This document shows positions 38,641 to 58,000 of a DNA stretch of 64,000 nucleotides, piece by piece; position 1 is the stretch's first letter; every line of letters begins with the position of its first letter. The DNA comes from Diploscapter coronatus (Eukaryota; Nematoda; Chromadorea; Rhabditida; Rhabditidae). A model generated the notes under the pieces. That model had not been told where the DNA came from. It saw only the letters and a program-made list of their open reading frames with translations, and searched no databases. The DNA lies in assembly GCA_964036155.1 (NCBI GenBank), contig OZ038423.1, forward strand, positions 40,687,249 to 40,751,248, read 5' to 3'. Both the position numbers and the translations under genes were made by a program.

Positions 38641-40071
38641 TCTATCAGCAGCTGAATTACCTTCAAGTGGTAATTACAAACAGTGGTGTCACGGAATCTA
38701 ATTTTGATTTTTTTTTTTTTCGGAACAGGTCTTTTGCTTATGCTAATTTGAGTATCTGCGTTTTCTAGACATACAACACCATATTTCCTACAATCTTTCT
38801 ACATGATTTCATAAGCTGTTGACTTGTCACTTTTTTGAGCTATTTCATTCCATTGTCTCTTCTTCTATTTATTTGTTATACGATAATTTGAAGTAATTTC
38901 AATAAAACGTTTGAGCTAAATGCTTATTGGTCTAGACTTTGATAGTAACCAAAAAAGTAATGATAAGCAGTAATAGAAAAAGAGTTTATACTTCTTTGAT
39001 GAATTAGTGCAAATTTCTCGAATTCATGGCTACCTATAACGCAAGATAAATGTTTATTGAAAGTGCACATCAAATTACGACAACGCTAATATTTTGACTT
39101 TATAATTAGAAAAGAGATATGCGAAATTTTTAAAACTTTTCTTAATTTTCTTGAGCTTACTATAATTTTTTTTTGAAAACGGATTTCAGATTCGTGTTCT
39201 ACGCATCCGAATTGACCTTTCTAATGGAATAAATTTCTTTTAAAATGATTTTTTGCTCAATTTATATTATGAAATTATATATTAGAAGAAACACGTGTAC
39301 CTCTCGCAATATGCCAGAGTGATCTAATTTAGTAAAAACAAAAAGCTGTCATTTTGAAACTCATTTTTAAAATATTTCTTTGATAAAGTTGCGATGTTTT
39401 CTTTTGAACAACATAATTAGGGAGCATCAAATTTTATTTTAGTCAAGTTTTTAGGCGATTTTAACGATCCTTTGTCAAGATACAGTACTGCAAAGGCGAG
39501 CATCTATTATTGCCTCGGGAAAAGTTGCTCTACGCAGGATTTTTCTAATTTTTACATATTTTGTACATGTCAGCTAGGTGTACCGATTCATCAAAAAAAA
39601 ATTAAATGTACCTTTTTTATAACTCGAAATATTAGCATTGTCATAATTTGACGCGCGTTTGCGGACTTTTTTTGCACTCCGATCAATAAATCGATATCAC
39701 CACGTGAAAGAGCGGTATCGAATTGTATAGTAGGTACTGATAAATTATGAAAAATAAAAATAAAACTAGAAAAATTGGCGATAATCGAAAGGGCTATCAA
39801 CTATGGACACTTTTGAATCAAGTGAAAGGGACGGGGCTTGGCGGTCCCTACCTATATTTTTTGAGTTTGATCCAAATATTTTCTGGTCTGTGTTATGATT
39901 TAATTTTTTTAATTATAAATTTTCATGTTTCTTTGTTAATTTGCATTTTATTATGACATCTCTTGCTTTCGAGACATCTTTTCAACGCGATATCACCATT
40001 TTCTTCGAATTTCGTTCGAGCTCAATTCGTCGTTGATGTTTTCTTGAAGAACTGCGTTCTTGTTTCAGTGG
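38641..40071. other. AT-rich intergenic region at the end of the island
   Basis: About 1.4 kb without a gene-like frame. It contains the second copy of TGGCGGTCCCTACCTA (39839-39854). The right end (TTGTTTCAG at 40060-40068) is a likely trans-splice acceptor for NCAPH2. Confidence 0.4.
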
Positions 40072-43000
40072 ATGATGCCAGATGACGGGAGTGGTGGAAA
40101 GCCACCTGAAAGTCGCTGGGCCTACCTGCTGCAGCCGATCAAGGACCTGCAAGACGCGTTCAAAATCGATTTGCAGACCATTCTCGAGGAGTACGACAAA
40201 GAGCTCGAGGAAGTGGATGTCTCACAGGCACAGGGTGGAGCTGACACGAGGCAACAGGATAGAAGTGGCACGTAAGATCTAAACGAAATACGAATATCGC
40301 ATGTGTCCCTCAAAACCTTGTCCTCCTAGCACACGAATTATCGATTCATGAATTTTCAATTTCTTCTTGATTTGTGAAGGCTAACAAGTGAGCAATGTTC
40401 AGAGTGGATTTCGCAGAAGCCGCCCTGTTTGTGCGCGGCGTGGCAGGCATCTACACGACGAAGACGATGGCACTGCACACGGACTCGACCCAGCTGATGG
40501 GGTATCTGATGGGCAAGGGCAGGGCGGACACGACAGCACTCACAGGTAATGCAGGTCGTGGATTGTTCGGAATCAACTGTGTTCCCTTGTCCCTCAAAAA
40601 CACTTTCGCAGAGAAATGAAGAGGTACCCGCAAGATAAATCGTTGCACTTGCATCTCTGCAAAACGCATTTTCAGAGACAGTCGAGATTAAATCAAGTCA
40701 GCTTATTCCCAAACATCATTATCCTGGTCCTCTATATTGGCAGTTGACAAACTACTATAGTTGTCAACAATTTTTTCTTATTTCTCTTTCTATATTCGTT
40801 ACCCGCCCTATTCATTGACAAATACAAGCGTCTGTAAGTACAGGGAGCCAATCATTTCTCGAAATATTTTTCCTCCGCCTTAAAACCGATACAATTAACT
40901 TGCAGCTCTTTCAAGGAGTCGTCGTAAACCTGCACAAAACCGGGAAATGCGAGTGCTGATGGAGGACAACTGGACGCAGGAAAGGAAATTCTGTCAGCCC
41001 ATGGATCTCGTCAAAAGTGAGGATGAAGGGAATGAATTCGGCAGAATGAAAAGTCGATGACAGCGAAATTTTTCCGGATTTCTTTCCAATCTGCTCTATT
41101 CTATCTCTCGTGCTTTGCATTTCCTTGTTAATCCATTAATAGTAAAGAAACATTTCAGCGCATGTCCCCTCAACAGAGGCTCTGATCGAGCCGATTCCCG
41201 TGGAGTTTGTGTCGCTGATGAATGCAGAGAAGACGCAGTTCGTGTTGCAGGCAGCCGAGAATTCGAAGCAGCCCGTGGGCAACATCGACGACTTCAGAAT
41301 CAATCGACTCGTTCCTGACGTCTCGGTTGGTTTAGTGCTCTATTCGGGAATAACTAACTGGTGTATTTATCCTTATTAGAACGAAATGTGATCACAAGAA
41401 AATAGTGCGCAAAAACGAGAGTCTTTATGATCACACTAGAAACACTCATGTTTGCACGCTATTTTCTTGTAGTAATACTAATTTTATTGCCTTTTGTAAA
41501 GATGGGAGAAGGTTGGTCAGGCCTCTCCCCCATTTTTGCATATTATCTCTTCAGGTTACGACATTTTCGAATTGGCAAAGATGCAAGTCTTCATAAAGAA
41601 TTTCTCTATTTCCAGGGCGTCCTGTTCCTGAGCCACTTGTCCAAGCAGATACACCTCAGAAAGCAGGGGTATGACTTGACTGCAAAAGCCGGGTGATCAA
41701 CCCCATAGTTTGTTACTACCTTTCGTTCAGAATAATAAATTTCGGTCTTACCAAGACTTTAGAAAAATGAATGAAAAATGTTTTCTTCCAGAAAAGGAGC
41801 TTCAAAGTCCTAACGCCAACATGGCCAGAAATGTTCAATTTTCTAACTGTTTGCTCACTTAACACGGAAGAATTTTGAACTGGTTTTTGGCACTCAATTG
41901 ATTCAAGGAATTTATCTTTATCTAAACACTGAATATGTCTTCACACTCTAAATATGGCTTAGTTTCTATTTTGGGAGCTTCACTCCTTTTTATCTCTTTA
42001 TTATCTATGAGATGAATGTTACCTTCTTCTCAAGGCTCTAACGTCGGTGCGAAGCTTTCCCTCGCCGCACTCTCTCCTCTTCTCGCACCAGCGTCTCTAC
42101 TCGTCCCTTTAGGCAATGTTCATCTTATAGATAGTCGAGAGTACAACCCCTCGTTTTGCAAAGAGCTGAGTTTTCAATCTCTAGGTATGACTTCGACATG
42201 AGCGATTCGGAAGATGAGAGGGAGAGCAGGAGACAGACAAGGACAGCCAAAGAGGAATCGCTCAGTACGTCTCCGATGCTGCCCGATCCTCTCAATTCTG
42301 ATCCGGTATGGCAAAATGACCTTTTTCTCGACAATAGTTGAAAACTCGTTGATAAATTCTAATCAGAAGATGATTGAACATTTTCAGAGAATGGCTAGGC
42401 TCGTCTACAAGACGAATCAGGTGCTGTCGACCGGTTCTGGTCACGAGCCTCCAACGAACATCCCTGAAACGTCATCACACCAGCAGCACTGGGAAGACCC
42501 TTATGGTAATCATTGTTTTCATACAGAATGAATAGAAAACAATCCGACCTTTGAAAAAAGTGGACGATTTTAAAAATATCTATTTTTTAATGTTCAGATG
42601 ACGATCCTGGCTATTCCGGAGGTGGCTGTGAAGATGAGCCGATCGACTCGGATGCTGTATCAGATCTGCTCTCTGAGAATGCTAGAAGACAGTCCAATGC
42701 ACTCAGCATTCTTGACAGAAGGTGAGAAAATTGATCAATGACAGCTTGTAGCTTCAAATATTTCCAATTCACGTTTTCAATGTTCCGAAACGTAGTGTCT
42801 TACCAAAATGTGATTTGCAGGAGTGAATTGAAGCTGATTTCCATAGTCGAAACGAAGAACTACCGCCGCTCATCCAGAAGGACGATAGAAGAAGGACTGG
42901 AAGAAGAGACGCCAGAGGTCGATGAGGAGGAGAGGAGAGAGGCCAAACTCACTCTGCAGAAGTACTACTTGCTCAATGCGGTAAGTAGAGCATCATTTTC

Positions 43001-46000
43001 TAGGAGAAGAATATGGAAGACTTTATCTTTACGAGATCAGGAATGTTAGCGGTGGAAAATATTGCCCTGTTCTATTTTTTCACACCATAACAGAGATGTT
43101 CACATTTTACATCTCTCTTTTTCGTCTTCAAAAGTGCTATTTCATTCGGGGTGAAATAGCATACACTCCTCGCATAGACGAAAAAGAAAAAGAGGTAGTG
43201 AAAGAAATAGAATTCGAAAAGGAAGGCGGGGCTCGTGCAAAAGCGAGTTGCAAAGAATGTGCAACATTCTCGTTTTGACATGAAAATAATACTGTGAAAT
43301 TTTTCACCCTGCACTGCACTGTTAACACTCCTGGATGAGGTGATGCCTTCTTACACTTTTTGCAAGCCATTTAAATTTATTTCAGTGGACATTCGAGGAG
43401 ATTATGAACACCGAATTCTATAATCCTATCTTCGCCTTCTATGACGATTTTGATGAAGTAAAATTCTTTAATTTCTAAAAGAAATGATTTCGTTACTTTA
43501 GGAAACGAAACAAGAGACTGCAGAGAAACGCAAGCCACCACCGAAACTGAAGGACTCGACGAATTGCATCGACACACAAATCACTGTAAGCGAATTTGTT
43601 TTGGGCACTGTTTTTAGCCAAGCATATGTATTATTTTGACATTTTTGTTGAAAAGGATCGGAAGTGCAAAAATTTGCACGGTTCACCTTGGAGTAAATGT
43701 CAAGGGAGAAATATGTAAAATCACGTATTTTCCTTTTATTTTTCTTTCTTCCTGATTTTGGGATTCCGTATGGCGAAAATAATATTTTAGGTTGAAAGAA
43801 AGAAAAAGAAGGCAGAGAAGATCGCTGATACAGTCGAGTTGCTGAAGTCGACTCCGAGGGCGGCGAACAGGCAGACGAGGCAGGGCAGGGGACCGAATGC
43901 CGGCAAAGCTTTTCAATGGGTAGGCACTCTAGTCTTACAGAATGTTTATCATCCTACGTCTTCAGCAACAGAAAGCTCTTCTTCCTTTGATGGGAAAATC
44001 GTCGCTCGCCAAGATCCAACAGGAACTCAAGGTCCAAGCCAAGAAGAGTGCCGAGTTCTGCTTTCTCGGTAAGCGAACATTGATTCATGTTTATTAACAA
44101 ACGACCTGAGTAAAATCAGAAAATATGAAAGGCGCAAAAACCGATTACCGTAGTCTTGAGCCGAGCTTTCCCTATCTTTATTTTCCATTATTACCGTTTC
44201 CATTAGCAAATGCACGGTATGATTAGGAATTTTTTCTCTATAAAGGGGATGCCTTTGTTAATGAGGTTATTGCGATTTGTCAATGTACATGATATTGAGT
44301 TGGCAAGATAGTTTCAGTACTTTGTCAAATGAACTGAATTTGCAGACCACGAAGACATCTTCGAGCGAATGCGCTCCGTGTTCATCAGCGATCCCACCGA
44401 TACCATGTCCGACATCGAAAATTTGTCCCAGTCCCAATTGGGTCAGAAATTACGACTTGTTTGTTTTGATTTTGGAAGGTTCACGAATTTATACTTCTTT
44501 GTCTAATAACTGAATGTCCAAAGAATTCTTCATAAATACAACTTGATCTTTTCCTGCTACTTTTATCAAAATTTTCCTTTCAGACGCTCTGCGCCTCGAG
44601 GCCAAACAGGAGGCGATTGAATTTTGGCAGCAGAAGACAAAGCGCAGATGGACGAGGCAGATCAAGCAGAGAGTCATCCGAATTCTCCAGGTGAGTCATT
44701 CTCACATAGGCAGAGTTTTAGTTTTGAGAAATTCGGATTAGGAATTGAATATCGTGCTCGCGCCATTATCCGGCGCTGTAATGAGCGCGTCTAACCTTAG
44801 AACTCCTGCACCAATCGAGAATGAATGTGGCATCTTTCTTCGCTAAAAGGGAGAAGGAAGAAAAGGGGAAACATTTCATTTTGATTAGTGCAAAAGTTTT
44901 AGGGTTGGAGCGCGTCCATTTCAGTGCCGAATACTAGCGGCGAGCACGATATTACTACCGGAAACCGGAATAAACATTAGTCATACCTCGGAGTTCTGAG
45001 CTTTTCAGAATCGGAATTTCGAACATTCTTAGTTATTTTTATCTTCCTTAGAGATATATCAACTTTTTGAAAATTAGCTTCAGAATGATTTATTCTAAGA
45101 GGATCATTATTCACTTTTTTCTAGGACTGCTTGAACCGAAATAGTGATGACGAATCGCAATATGGAGGAGGCGATAAGGACAATGACTATGGAGCTGACG
45201 ATGAAATGGATGGAGGAGCCGGATACGAAAATGAGGTTAGCTATTTTTATCATTATTTTGCTTCTAGAGAAAATTCCTAGTTTGTATCAAGAAAAAGTAT
45301 TCGTAGAGAAGGAAACTTGGCTAAACTTGCAGAAAATTCAATTTGTCTATTGAAAGAGCGTTCCAGAAATTTGAATAAAACATGGAGATAATATGTTTTG
45401 CAGTATGACGAGCCTCACCAGCAATACGAGCCGAGCTCGTCCGATTTGAGACAACTCGACGACTCTGTCAGGCAACTCGTCGAGACTCTCCACCACGCAC
45501 AGCGTCCTACCATTGACGGTCTGCATCTTTATGGGCTTCCTTCTGAAGTTTACAAGAATATTTCAGAGATGGAAGACTGGCCACATGGGGATTTCTACGA
45601 CGATCCGAATTCGGAGTTTGGCAAGGAAGAATTCAAACAAACCGTCCGAAACTTCCGCAGGAGGTACTTAAATTCGACGGGATTTAAAGGTTTGGAGAGA
45701 ATAAATTCAGATTCATGCAATACTTTGGCACGACAGAGACAACGATGGCTGGCCGAATAGCCGAATGGGAGCACAAAATGGACAGATTGCTGGAAGAGGA
45801 GAAAAGACGGTACGGGAAATTGTCTTTTCACAATTTTTAATGTTCTAAATTGAAAACGTGCACTCTTGGAGGAAACTTGCAATGAATCTCTACTTTTTAG
45901 CCGTCCGTTCGACATCGCTGTGTACCGCGACAAAGTTCTGCAGAAATTCGACGAGCCGGGAGATGTCAAACCATTCAGTCAGGTTGAAAAATGCATTTTG

Positions 46001-46781
46001 AATTTAATTTTTTAAAAATCCGAGATTTTGGTTAATTCAGAAGAAGTACATATTTTTATCATTATTTTTTCTCAGAAATCAACTATTTTCGAGCAAACCA
46101 AAGTTCGAATAGATTGTCCAGGTAGATGGCGCCAAGTGTGAATGAAAATGCGCAATATCGCGTGAAGGAGTATACACGGAAGTGCGGATTAGTCGTCGAG
46201 TTTCAATGAAATTTTTCTTACTTCATTGTTCTTTCCGCGATTGATATTTGCCTCACTCTGCGTTATAGCGTATTTTTATCCACACTTGATCTCTTTTGAC
46301 TGAATCAATAATTTGTTGATTTGTTTTTCGAAACATTTCAACCTGTCAAATAGTCGAAAGACTTCATCTCGATTGATTTCTCGTTGTTTCAGTTGGTCTG
46401 CAGCAGCGATGCATTCGACTGCAGTCGTTGTTTCTTCGCGGTCCTGCAGCTCATCAACCACTCGGTTTTCCGCATCCAATCCGTCCACGGCGATAATGGT
46501 GAGTCATTTTTAGTTTCCCCTTTATCGAATAACTTTTATGATCGAGAGATAATTTTTCAAATTCATTAGTGTTTCTAGTTAAATGATTTGCCCTTATCTT
46601 CATTTCTCTATCAATTTATTGTGGGCCGCTATTCTACAAACCTAACAAAAATTGTCTGTTAAAAATTAATATTTGCATGATCCAGTTATTCGGTTAATTT
46701 TCAGAAGACGATCAGGAAATTTTCATGGAACTGAAGACTCGCAATCAGGACGCAATACGCATTGCACTCGAGACCGACTGA
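40072..46781 (+). CDS. ncaph2: Condensin-II subunit H2 (NCAPH2/KLE-2)
   Basis: NCAPH2 is the kleisin that closes the SMC2-SMC4 ring of condensin II. The start MMPDDGSGGKPPESRW lies three bases after a TTTCAG acceptor. The N-terminal SMC-binding part WAYLLQPIKDLQDAFKIDL..LEEYDKELEEV and DFAEAALFVRGVAGIYTTK matches the family's HLLQPIRDL..EYLEELDQI and NFIEAALLIQGSACVYSKK. A long acidic, poorly conserved middle (about 40.9-45.2 kb) includes RKKKKAEKIADTV, WTFEEIMNTEFYNPI and the acidic block DDESQYGGGDKDND. The C-terminal winged-helix part reads RIAEWEHKMDRLLEEEKRR, RPFDIAVYRDKVLQKF and SDAFDCSRCFFAVLQLINHS, ending IRIALETD-stop. About 22 exons. Several introns hold fold-back elements. A polyadenylation-like AAATAAATG follows at about 46842. 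Confidence 0.87.
41392..41472. repeat. Fold-back in NCAPH2 intron
   Basis: ACAAGAAAATAGTGCGCAAA on the left pairs with TTTGCACGCTATTTTCTTGT on the right. The arms continue imperfectly to about 38 bases. Confidence 0.5.
43091..43275. mobile_element. MITE-like element, copy 2 of the 27197 family
   Basis: Arms CAGAGATGTTCACATTTTAC and the imperfect complement TGCAAAGAATGTGCAACATT. It shares GGCTCGTGCAAAAGCGAG, TGCAAAGA and the preceding AGACGAAA-rich stretch with the element at 27197-27352. It lies in an NCAPH2 intron. Confidence 0.6.
44121..44230. repeat. Small repeat, copy 1 of a pair with 50755
   Basis: GGCGCAAAAACCGATTACCG, CTTGAGC and, about 55 bases later, CCATTAGCAAATGCACGGTA resemble the corresponding parts of 50755-50880 in the same order. 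It lies in an NCAPH2 intron. Confidence 0.4.
44747..44953. mobile_element. MITE-like element with ~80-base arms in NCAPH2 intron
   Basis: GAATATCGTGCTCG at the left and CGAGCACGATATT at the right are near-perfect termini. The imperfect complement continues inward through GCGCGTCTAACC / GGTTGGAGCGCG to about 80 bases per arm. It is GC-richer than the surrounding intron and non-coding. Confidence 0.65.
46133..46288. mobile_element. Repeat family E, copy 1 (fold-back) in NCAPH2 intron
   Basis: CAAGTGTGAATGAAAATGCG on the left is mirrored by CGTATTTTTATCCACACTTG on the right. The centre holds GAGTTTCAATGAAATTTTTC, which recurs at 57070 and, reversed and shorter, at 53573. Confidence 0.5.
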
Positions 46782-47697
46782 GTGAATGAGTGCATGCGAA
46801 TTGCTACTCGATCGACAATATGAAATCACAGTTGCTATTTGTAAATAAATGTGCTCCCAATTGCCTGAACCCACTATTATGAAACGGATATTTGAGCATT
46901 GAATTAACTAAAGGAGGCAGTCAAGGGAGAGTAGCCACTTATCTCATGTATTATTTTTATACTGGACTCTCTTGAACTCATGGGTAGGGTATTACGATTA
47001 CTTGATGGTTTAGAAGAGTTGCCCCTCTTGAACCAGCAAATTCAATCTTTCAACTAATAAACCTTTCGTCTCTTAACATTCTGTATTATCTTCGGCATGA
47101 GTTCATTAGCGCATAATTAACTTAAAATTTTGCTCATTTACAGTCAAATGGTGACTATTTTCATTATTCACTTTTTTCTTCTCCTGCAAAATGCAGATAT
47201 TATTCTCTTACTTGCATATTATACTGTGTTCTTTCTTACGGGTTTTTTCCTCCTCAAAATTGCAATTCAAATTTATTGTTCTGTGCGAAAGTGTTGCTCA
47301 ATTAAAATTTAAAGGCAAATTTATTCGATAAATATTTATTTACCTATTTGCTCGAATAGCCGAGAGTCGCTTAATCGTCGATGATGTGAACTCCAAGGTT
47401 TCATGCCTGATTTAGCTATCGACTTGAATCGTGAGGTTCCTTTCTCCTTTCGCTTTGCATTCTGCCTCATTCCGCCCCGCCCCCTTTTGCCTGTCCTTTC
47501 ATGCCGAGGTGAAGGAAAGGGATTCCAGCCTTGCATTTCTGCATTGCTGCTTGTCGATTTCGCGTTCGTTTACATTTCTGTATAAGTTGTTCGATTTATT
47601 GATTGACTATATCGCTTGCAGAGATCGAACCAAGGATATCGATTGATTGATTGATTGGAATTGAGACAGAAGGGGACAGACACGGAGCAGAGCAGAC
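46782..47697. other. Intergenic region between NCAPH2 and AP-1 gamma
   Basis: About 0.9 kb between two co-oriented genes. It has a short GATT microsatellite (about 47642-47657) near the AP-1 gamma start and a C/T-rich stretch at about 47435-47495. I see no gene. Confidence 0.4.
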
Positions 47698-53810
<6,113 letters not shown>

Positions 53811-55017
53811 ATGCTGCAATGTTGCTGAGAGACTAACGAAGAAGGATAAGTTGCTCTGCATCGTCATTTTCTTTTTCGAAATCTCCGTCACATTTCCGAC
53901 CATTGCATTCTTTGAACAGATCCAAATAATTTCTTCCCTTTAACATTTTCAGGAAATAAATGCAGAATAGTTAGTTTTTCTTATCGATATCTGCTGACTT
54001 TCTGAACTTGAATAAGAAAGAAGTAAATATACTATGTCTCTTTGAGTAATTTAGCACAGTTCTGGGTGCCTCCTAATATAGTTCCCATTTAATCTATGAA
54101 GAATCAGAAAAATCAAAGCAAAGTTCACCGAATATTTTTAAAAGTAATTTGTGCTTTCATAGAAAACAATTGGAAAAATTAGTTTTTATTCGGTTTCTCA
54201 GTTGGTAAATTTCACAAATGATTATTTATTATCTTTTTCTCCGTTGAGTAATTTCTAGTAATCTTTGAACAATGGCCTGATATGGTCTTTTCCCATAAAA
54301 TTCATAATTTAGATAATTTATCGTCGTTTTTCCATTGTGATATTCGATTTTTTGCAGCTCTTCTAACTTTCGAACTGAGTTCTTATCAATTTCTGCAGGC
54401 CTAGAAGGGTTTCATTTATTATCTTCCGAGCGTCTGTAACTTTATCTCAACTCAAATATTGAGATAATTTTACAGCCAAGATTTTTTTTATCTCAAGCCA
54501 TTTCTTTTACTTGGTCATTTTGAACCTTTTCTTCTATTTATTGTGTTGAAATTCGATATAATTACTCAACCTTATGATTTGTTTCTTTTCCCTGATAAGC
54601 CACCCTCTTTTTCCTTTTTAGTACATCATCATCCAATTCAACTTCATTTGGTTGTGATAGTGAATGGAATGGTTATCATCATTTATTTATCTTCCATTAT
54701 TTGTTCCCTCTTTCCCTTTCCCTTCTTCATTGTTAATGACATACACTTTTATTGCAATGTGATTCTTCTCATTCTTATGGTATTTCATACGAATTGGAAA
54801 ACAAATACATTTTTACTCCATTTTGTAAGGAAATATGAGAGCACGAAGGGTTTGAAACCCATCGATTACCTTACGAATTCGTTTTGTCATTACACATTTC
54901 CTATCGGTGATTCATCGCTTTCGCTTCGAAAGTGTATTGGCTGAATTGAATGCCGATGACTCACTACTTGATTTATTGAATTTCAAGAGCATTTATGATC
55001 TTTCCAGATTTCGAGCG
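53811..55017. other. Intergenic region between AP-1 gamma and GBA2
   Basis: About 1.2 kb of very AT- and T-rich DNA. A 133-codon frame (54543-54944) is built of Phe, Ile, Leu and Tyr and looks like a chance frame. TTTCCAG at 55003-55009 precedes the GBA2 start and may be a trans-splice acceptor. Confidence 0.4.
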
Positions 55018-58000
55018 ATGTGCAAAAAGGGCCCAGAAACATCGCGGTCGAGTGGAAACGTGCCTACAGAGCCGCCACTGCCGCCCTCCCCTTCAGACAC
55101 AGACCTGACGGTGACATTCACGAATACAGAAAGGGAGTGGCCTGAGGAAGTGGGAGGAATTGGATGGAAGGCGAGGGGCGATCACAGACCACAGGAGAAG
55201 AGGGTTCCCTTCAATCGGCCTACTGCTAGACAGGTAGGAATACTCGATCTCATCTTTCTCTATGGTGAGAATCCTAGATTTTAGAAAAATGATAATACCG
55301 CTCTATGAAAAAATTTCACTCCGCATGTTTTTTTTAGTAAATTCCCATCTATCCCAAATCATTGTAACGACTGAAGGACTAAAATTTAAAACAAAATGCA
55401 GTAGAATATTGCAGGTCTACGATGCCCTACCTTTCATTCGGCGGTATTTCATTTACTGGATGAAGCACACTTTCGACAAGGAAAAGCTCTTTATCAACAC
55501 ATTCCAACCGCTCAAACACAAGCCCTACTACGGTAAGACAATGGGACTATTAAGGGTCTTTTTCTCGAACTATACCAAGTTCTAAACATTGGAACATTAC
55601 CCCCCAAAAATAACTATATTTAGGCGTTCCCTGTGGAGGGCTCGGTTCAGGTGCAATCGGCAGGGATTTTCGAGGTGGATTCTGCAAATTCAGTCTTCGA
55701 CCAGGGCTCGTCGAGCACAAAGTCGACACTATTCCTGTAAGTATTGTTTCTGTTAGAATTTTTTACAAAGTGATTTATGAAACAGGAAAATTTTGTTCGA
55801 GTCAGTTCTCCTTGAAGATTTGTGAAAACGACTGTGTGAATAACGGAGTTTCGCTAAAATTAACAATATTTTTGCAATTAAAACTTTGAAGTTTACAAAA
55901 ATAGAATCTTCCCAAAATTATCATTGTTATTTTATCTTCGCCTATTTGTCGATTTCAGGCGAACCAATTCATTGTATCAGTGCGGAAGCCGGGCGGGAGT
56001 TGCCTCTACCAGAAAGTGCTCTCTGCAGCGGACATGCAGCTGGGCTACGGACAGCTCTCTGCTTGGGACTTCTCCTTCCCCAAGGAGAACGTCTACTATC
56101 GCGGCCTGTACCCGAGATCGTGGACCTGCTATCGAATTCCCGAGTTGGCCCTTACAATCGTCATTCGGCAAATCTCTCCCATCATTCCACATAACTACGA
56201 GGTATATTTTGAGGCGATTTGGTGATCAACTTTATAATTTTCATTTAACTGTGGAAGAAGCAGCCTTACTTTTCATTCCTTTTCTCTTTCATATTTTTTT
56301 GCATTTGTTCTCCTATTAATCCTGATCTTCATAAATTCACTTCCAGGATTCGTGTATGCCCGTCTGCGTATTCGTGGCGACAGTGCTGAACGAATCAGCC
56401 AACGACTTCGACGTGTCGATAGCCTTCACATTCAGGAATGGGACAGGAAACAGGAAGTGGAACAGGGAGGCCGAGTGCACGGCCATCAAATTCACGCACA
56501 GCGATGAAAGTGAGTTTTTGAATATTTACCTGCGTGTGCTTTCCTCACACGGATCAATTATTTTTTTCGAAAGGCGAGTCAAATATTCTTTGGTGATAAA
56601 TTCTATTTATACTTTTCTAAAGAATAATTACCCCCGGAAAACTTCATTCAAGCTATGACTCTTCTAATTGGACTAAAAGTTTACACAGCCAATATTTAAC
56701 GTAAATAATACAACCTTCTCGACCACTTTTGTATAAATATAATGGAAAAACATTTCTATTTGAGCATCCGGAGTTATTCTATCCCACTCGATCAGTCAGA
56801 TGCCAGTGAAGTACACGCTGGCGACTCGCCGTCTTTCTCCGGCCCCTTCCGACTCTGCCCACTCTTCCCCAGCAGTGTCCATCTGCCAGCACTTCAATCC
56901 GTCCAAATCAGGATCAGGAATCTGGCTACATCTACAGAAAACAGGAAATCTGCCCGACATTGTGAGTCATTGTTCATTTATTGCACCAGTCGGCGGATTG
57001 AGTGAAGTGTGGATAAAATACCTAATTACACACAGACGAAATTAGACATAGGGAAGCTAAAATTATCATGGAGTTTCAACGAAATTTTTCTAATTTGATG
57101 GTCTCCTCAATGTCTAATCTACGCGCATTGCTCTGCGTACTTTCGTTTAGTTTTTTGTACATTCACTTGTTATGCTTGAATCATGGAATATTTTCAATAA
57201 CTTCAAACTAATAAGTCATAAATTCAAAGAAAATGTATCATTCTATATGGGCCGTGTATTTCAGGACGATGAATACATGGACTACCGCGAAATGGCGGTG
57301 GGTGTCTGCCAACGATTCAGAGTCAGAGCCAATTCGAGGTCGAGTGAAGTCGAATTTGCATTGGGATGGGACATGCAGGTCGTCAATTTTGGAAAGGCGA
57401 CCAGATTCTACAAAAGGTTGCAAATTTACATCATCTGAATATTTTAGCGGAGTTTTCTTTGAATTAAAACCGAAAAATTAATGAATTAGCATAATTTTGT
57501 CTTTATTTTGATGAAAGAGCTTATAATAACTTCCAGTTTCTATAAATTTAAATTTGCATTCTATTCTAATTTCGTTGAATTCAGACGTTATACTCGTTTC
57601 TTCGCCGATGATGCAGCAGACGCCCTGTGTCGATTGGCTCTGCAGAGGAGAAAGGACTGGGAGAGGGCCATCGAGGAATGGCAGAATCCTGTTCTTCAAG
57701 ACCCTACACTCCCTGAATGGTGCGTTTGTTGCTTCTAACTCCAAAGTTAATTCTGGTTATTGCAAAGAGACAATGAATGATAGTCTGAATGCAGGAGAAA
57801 ACGCTCAAAATAAAAATACTCGGTCTTATTCTTTCTCTTATGCAAAGTGATCTTTCACGGCTTCGTTTCGCTTACGTGTAAATTTGTGCTCATGCTAAAG
57901 TTTCGTTTATTTGTCACTTCAAAATGACTCCTTTTCTCATTTATAATCTACTTTTACTTTTCAGGTACAAATCCGCTCTGTTCAACGAGACCTATTTCCT

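Noticed and set aside
54543..54944. 133-codon open frame upstream of GBA2
   Set aside because: Composition is Phe/Ile/Leu/Tyr-rich from T-rich DNA, with no domain. Probably chance.
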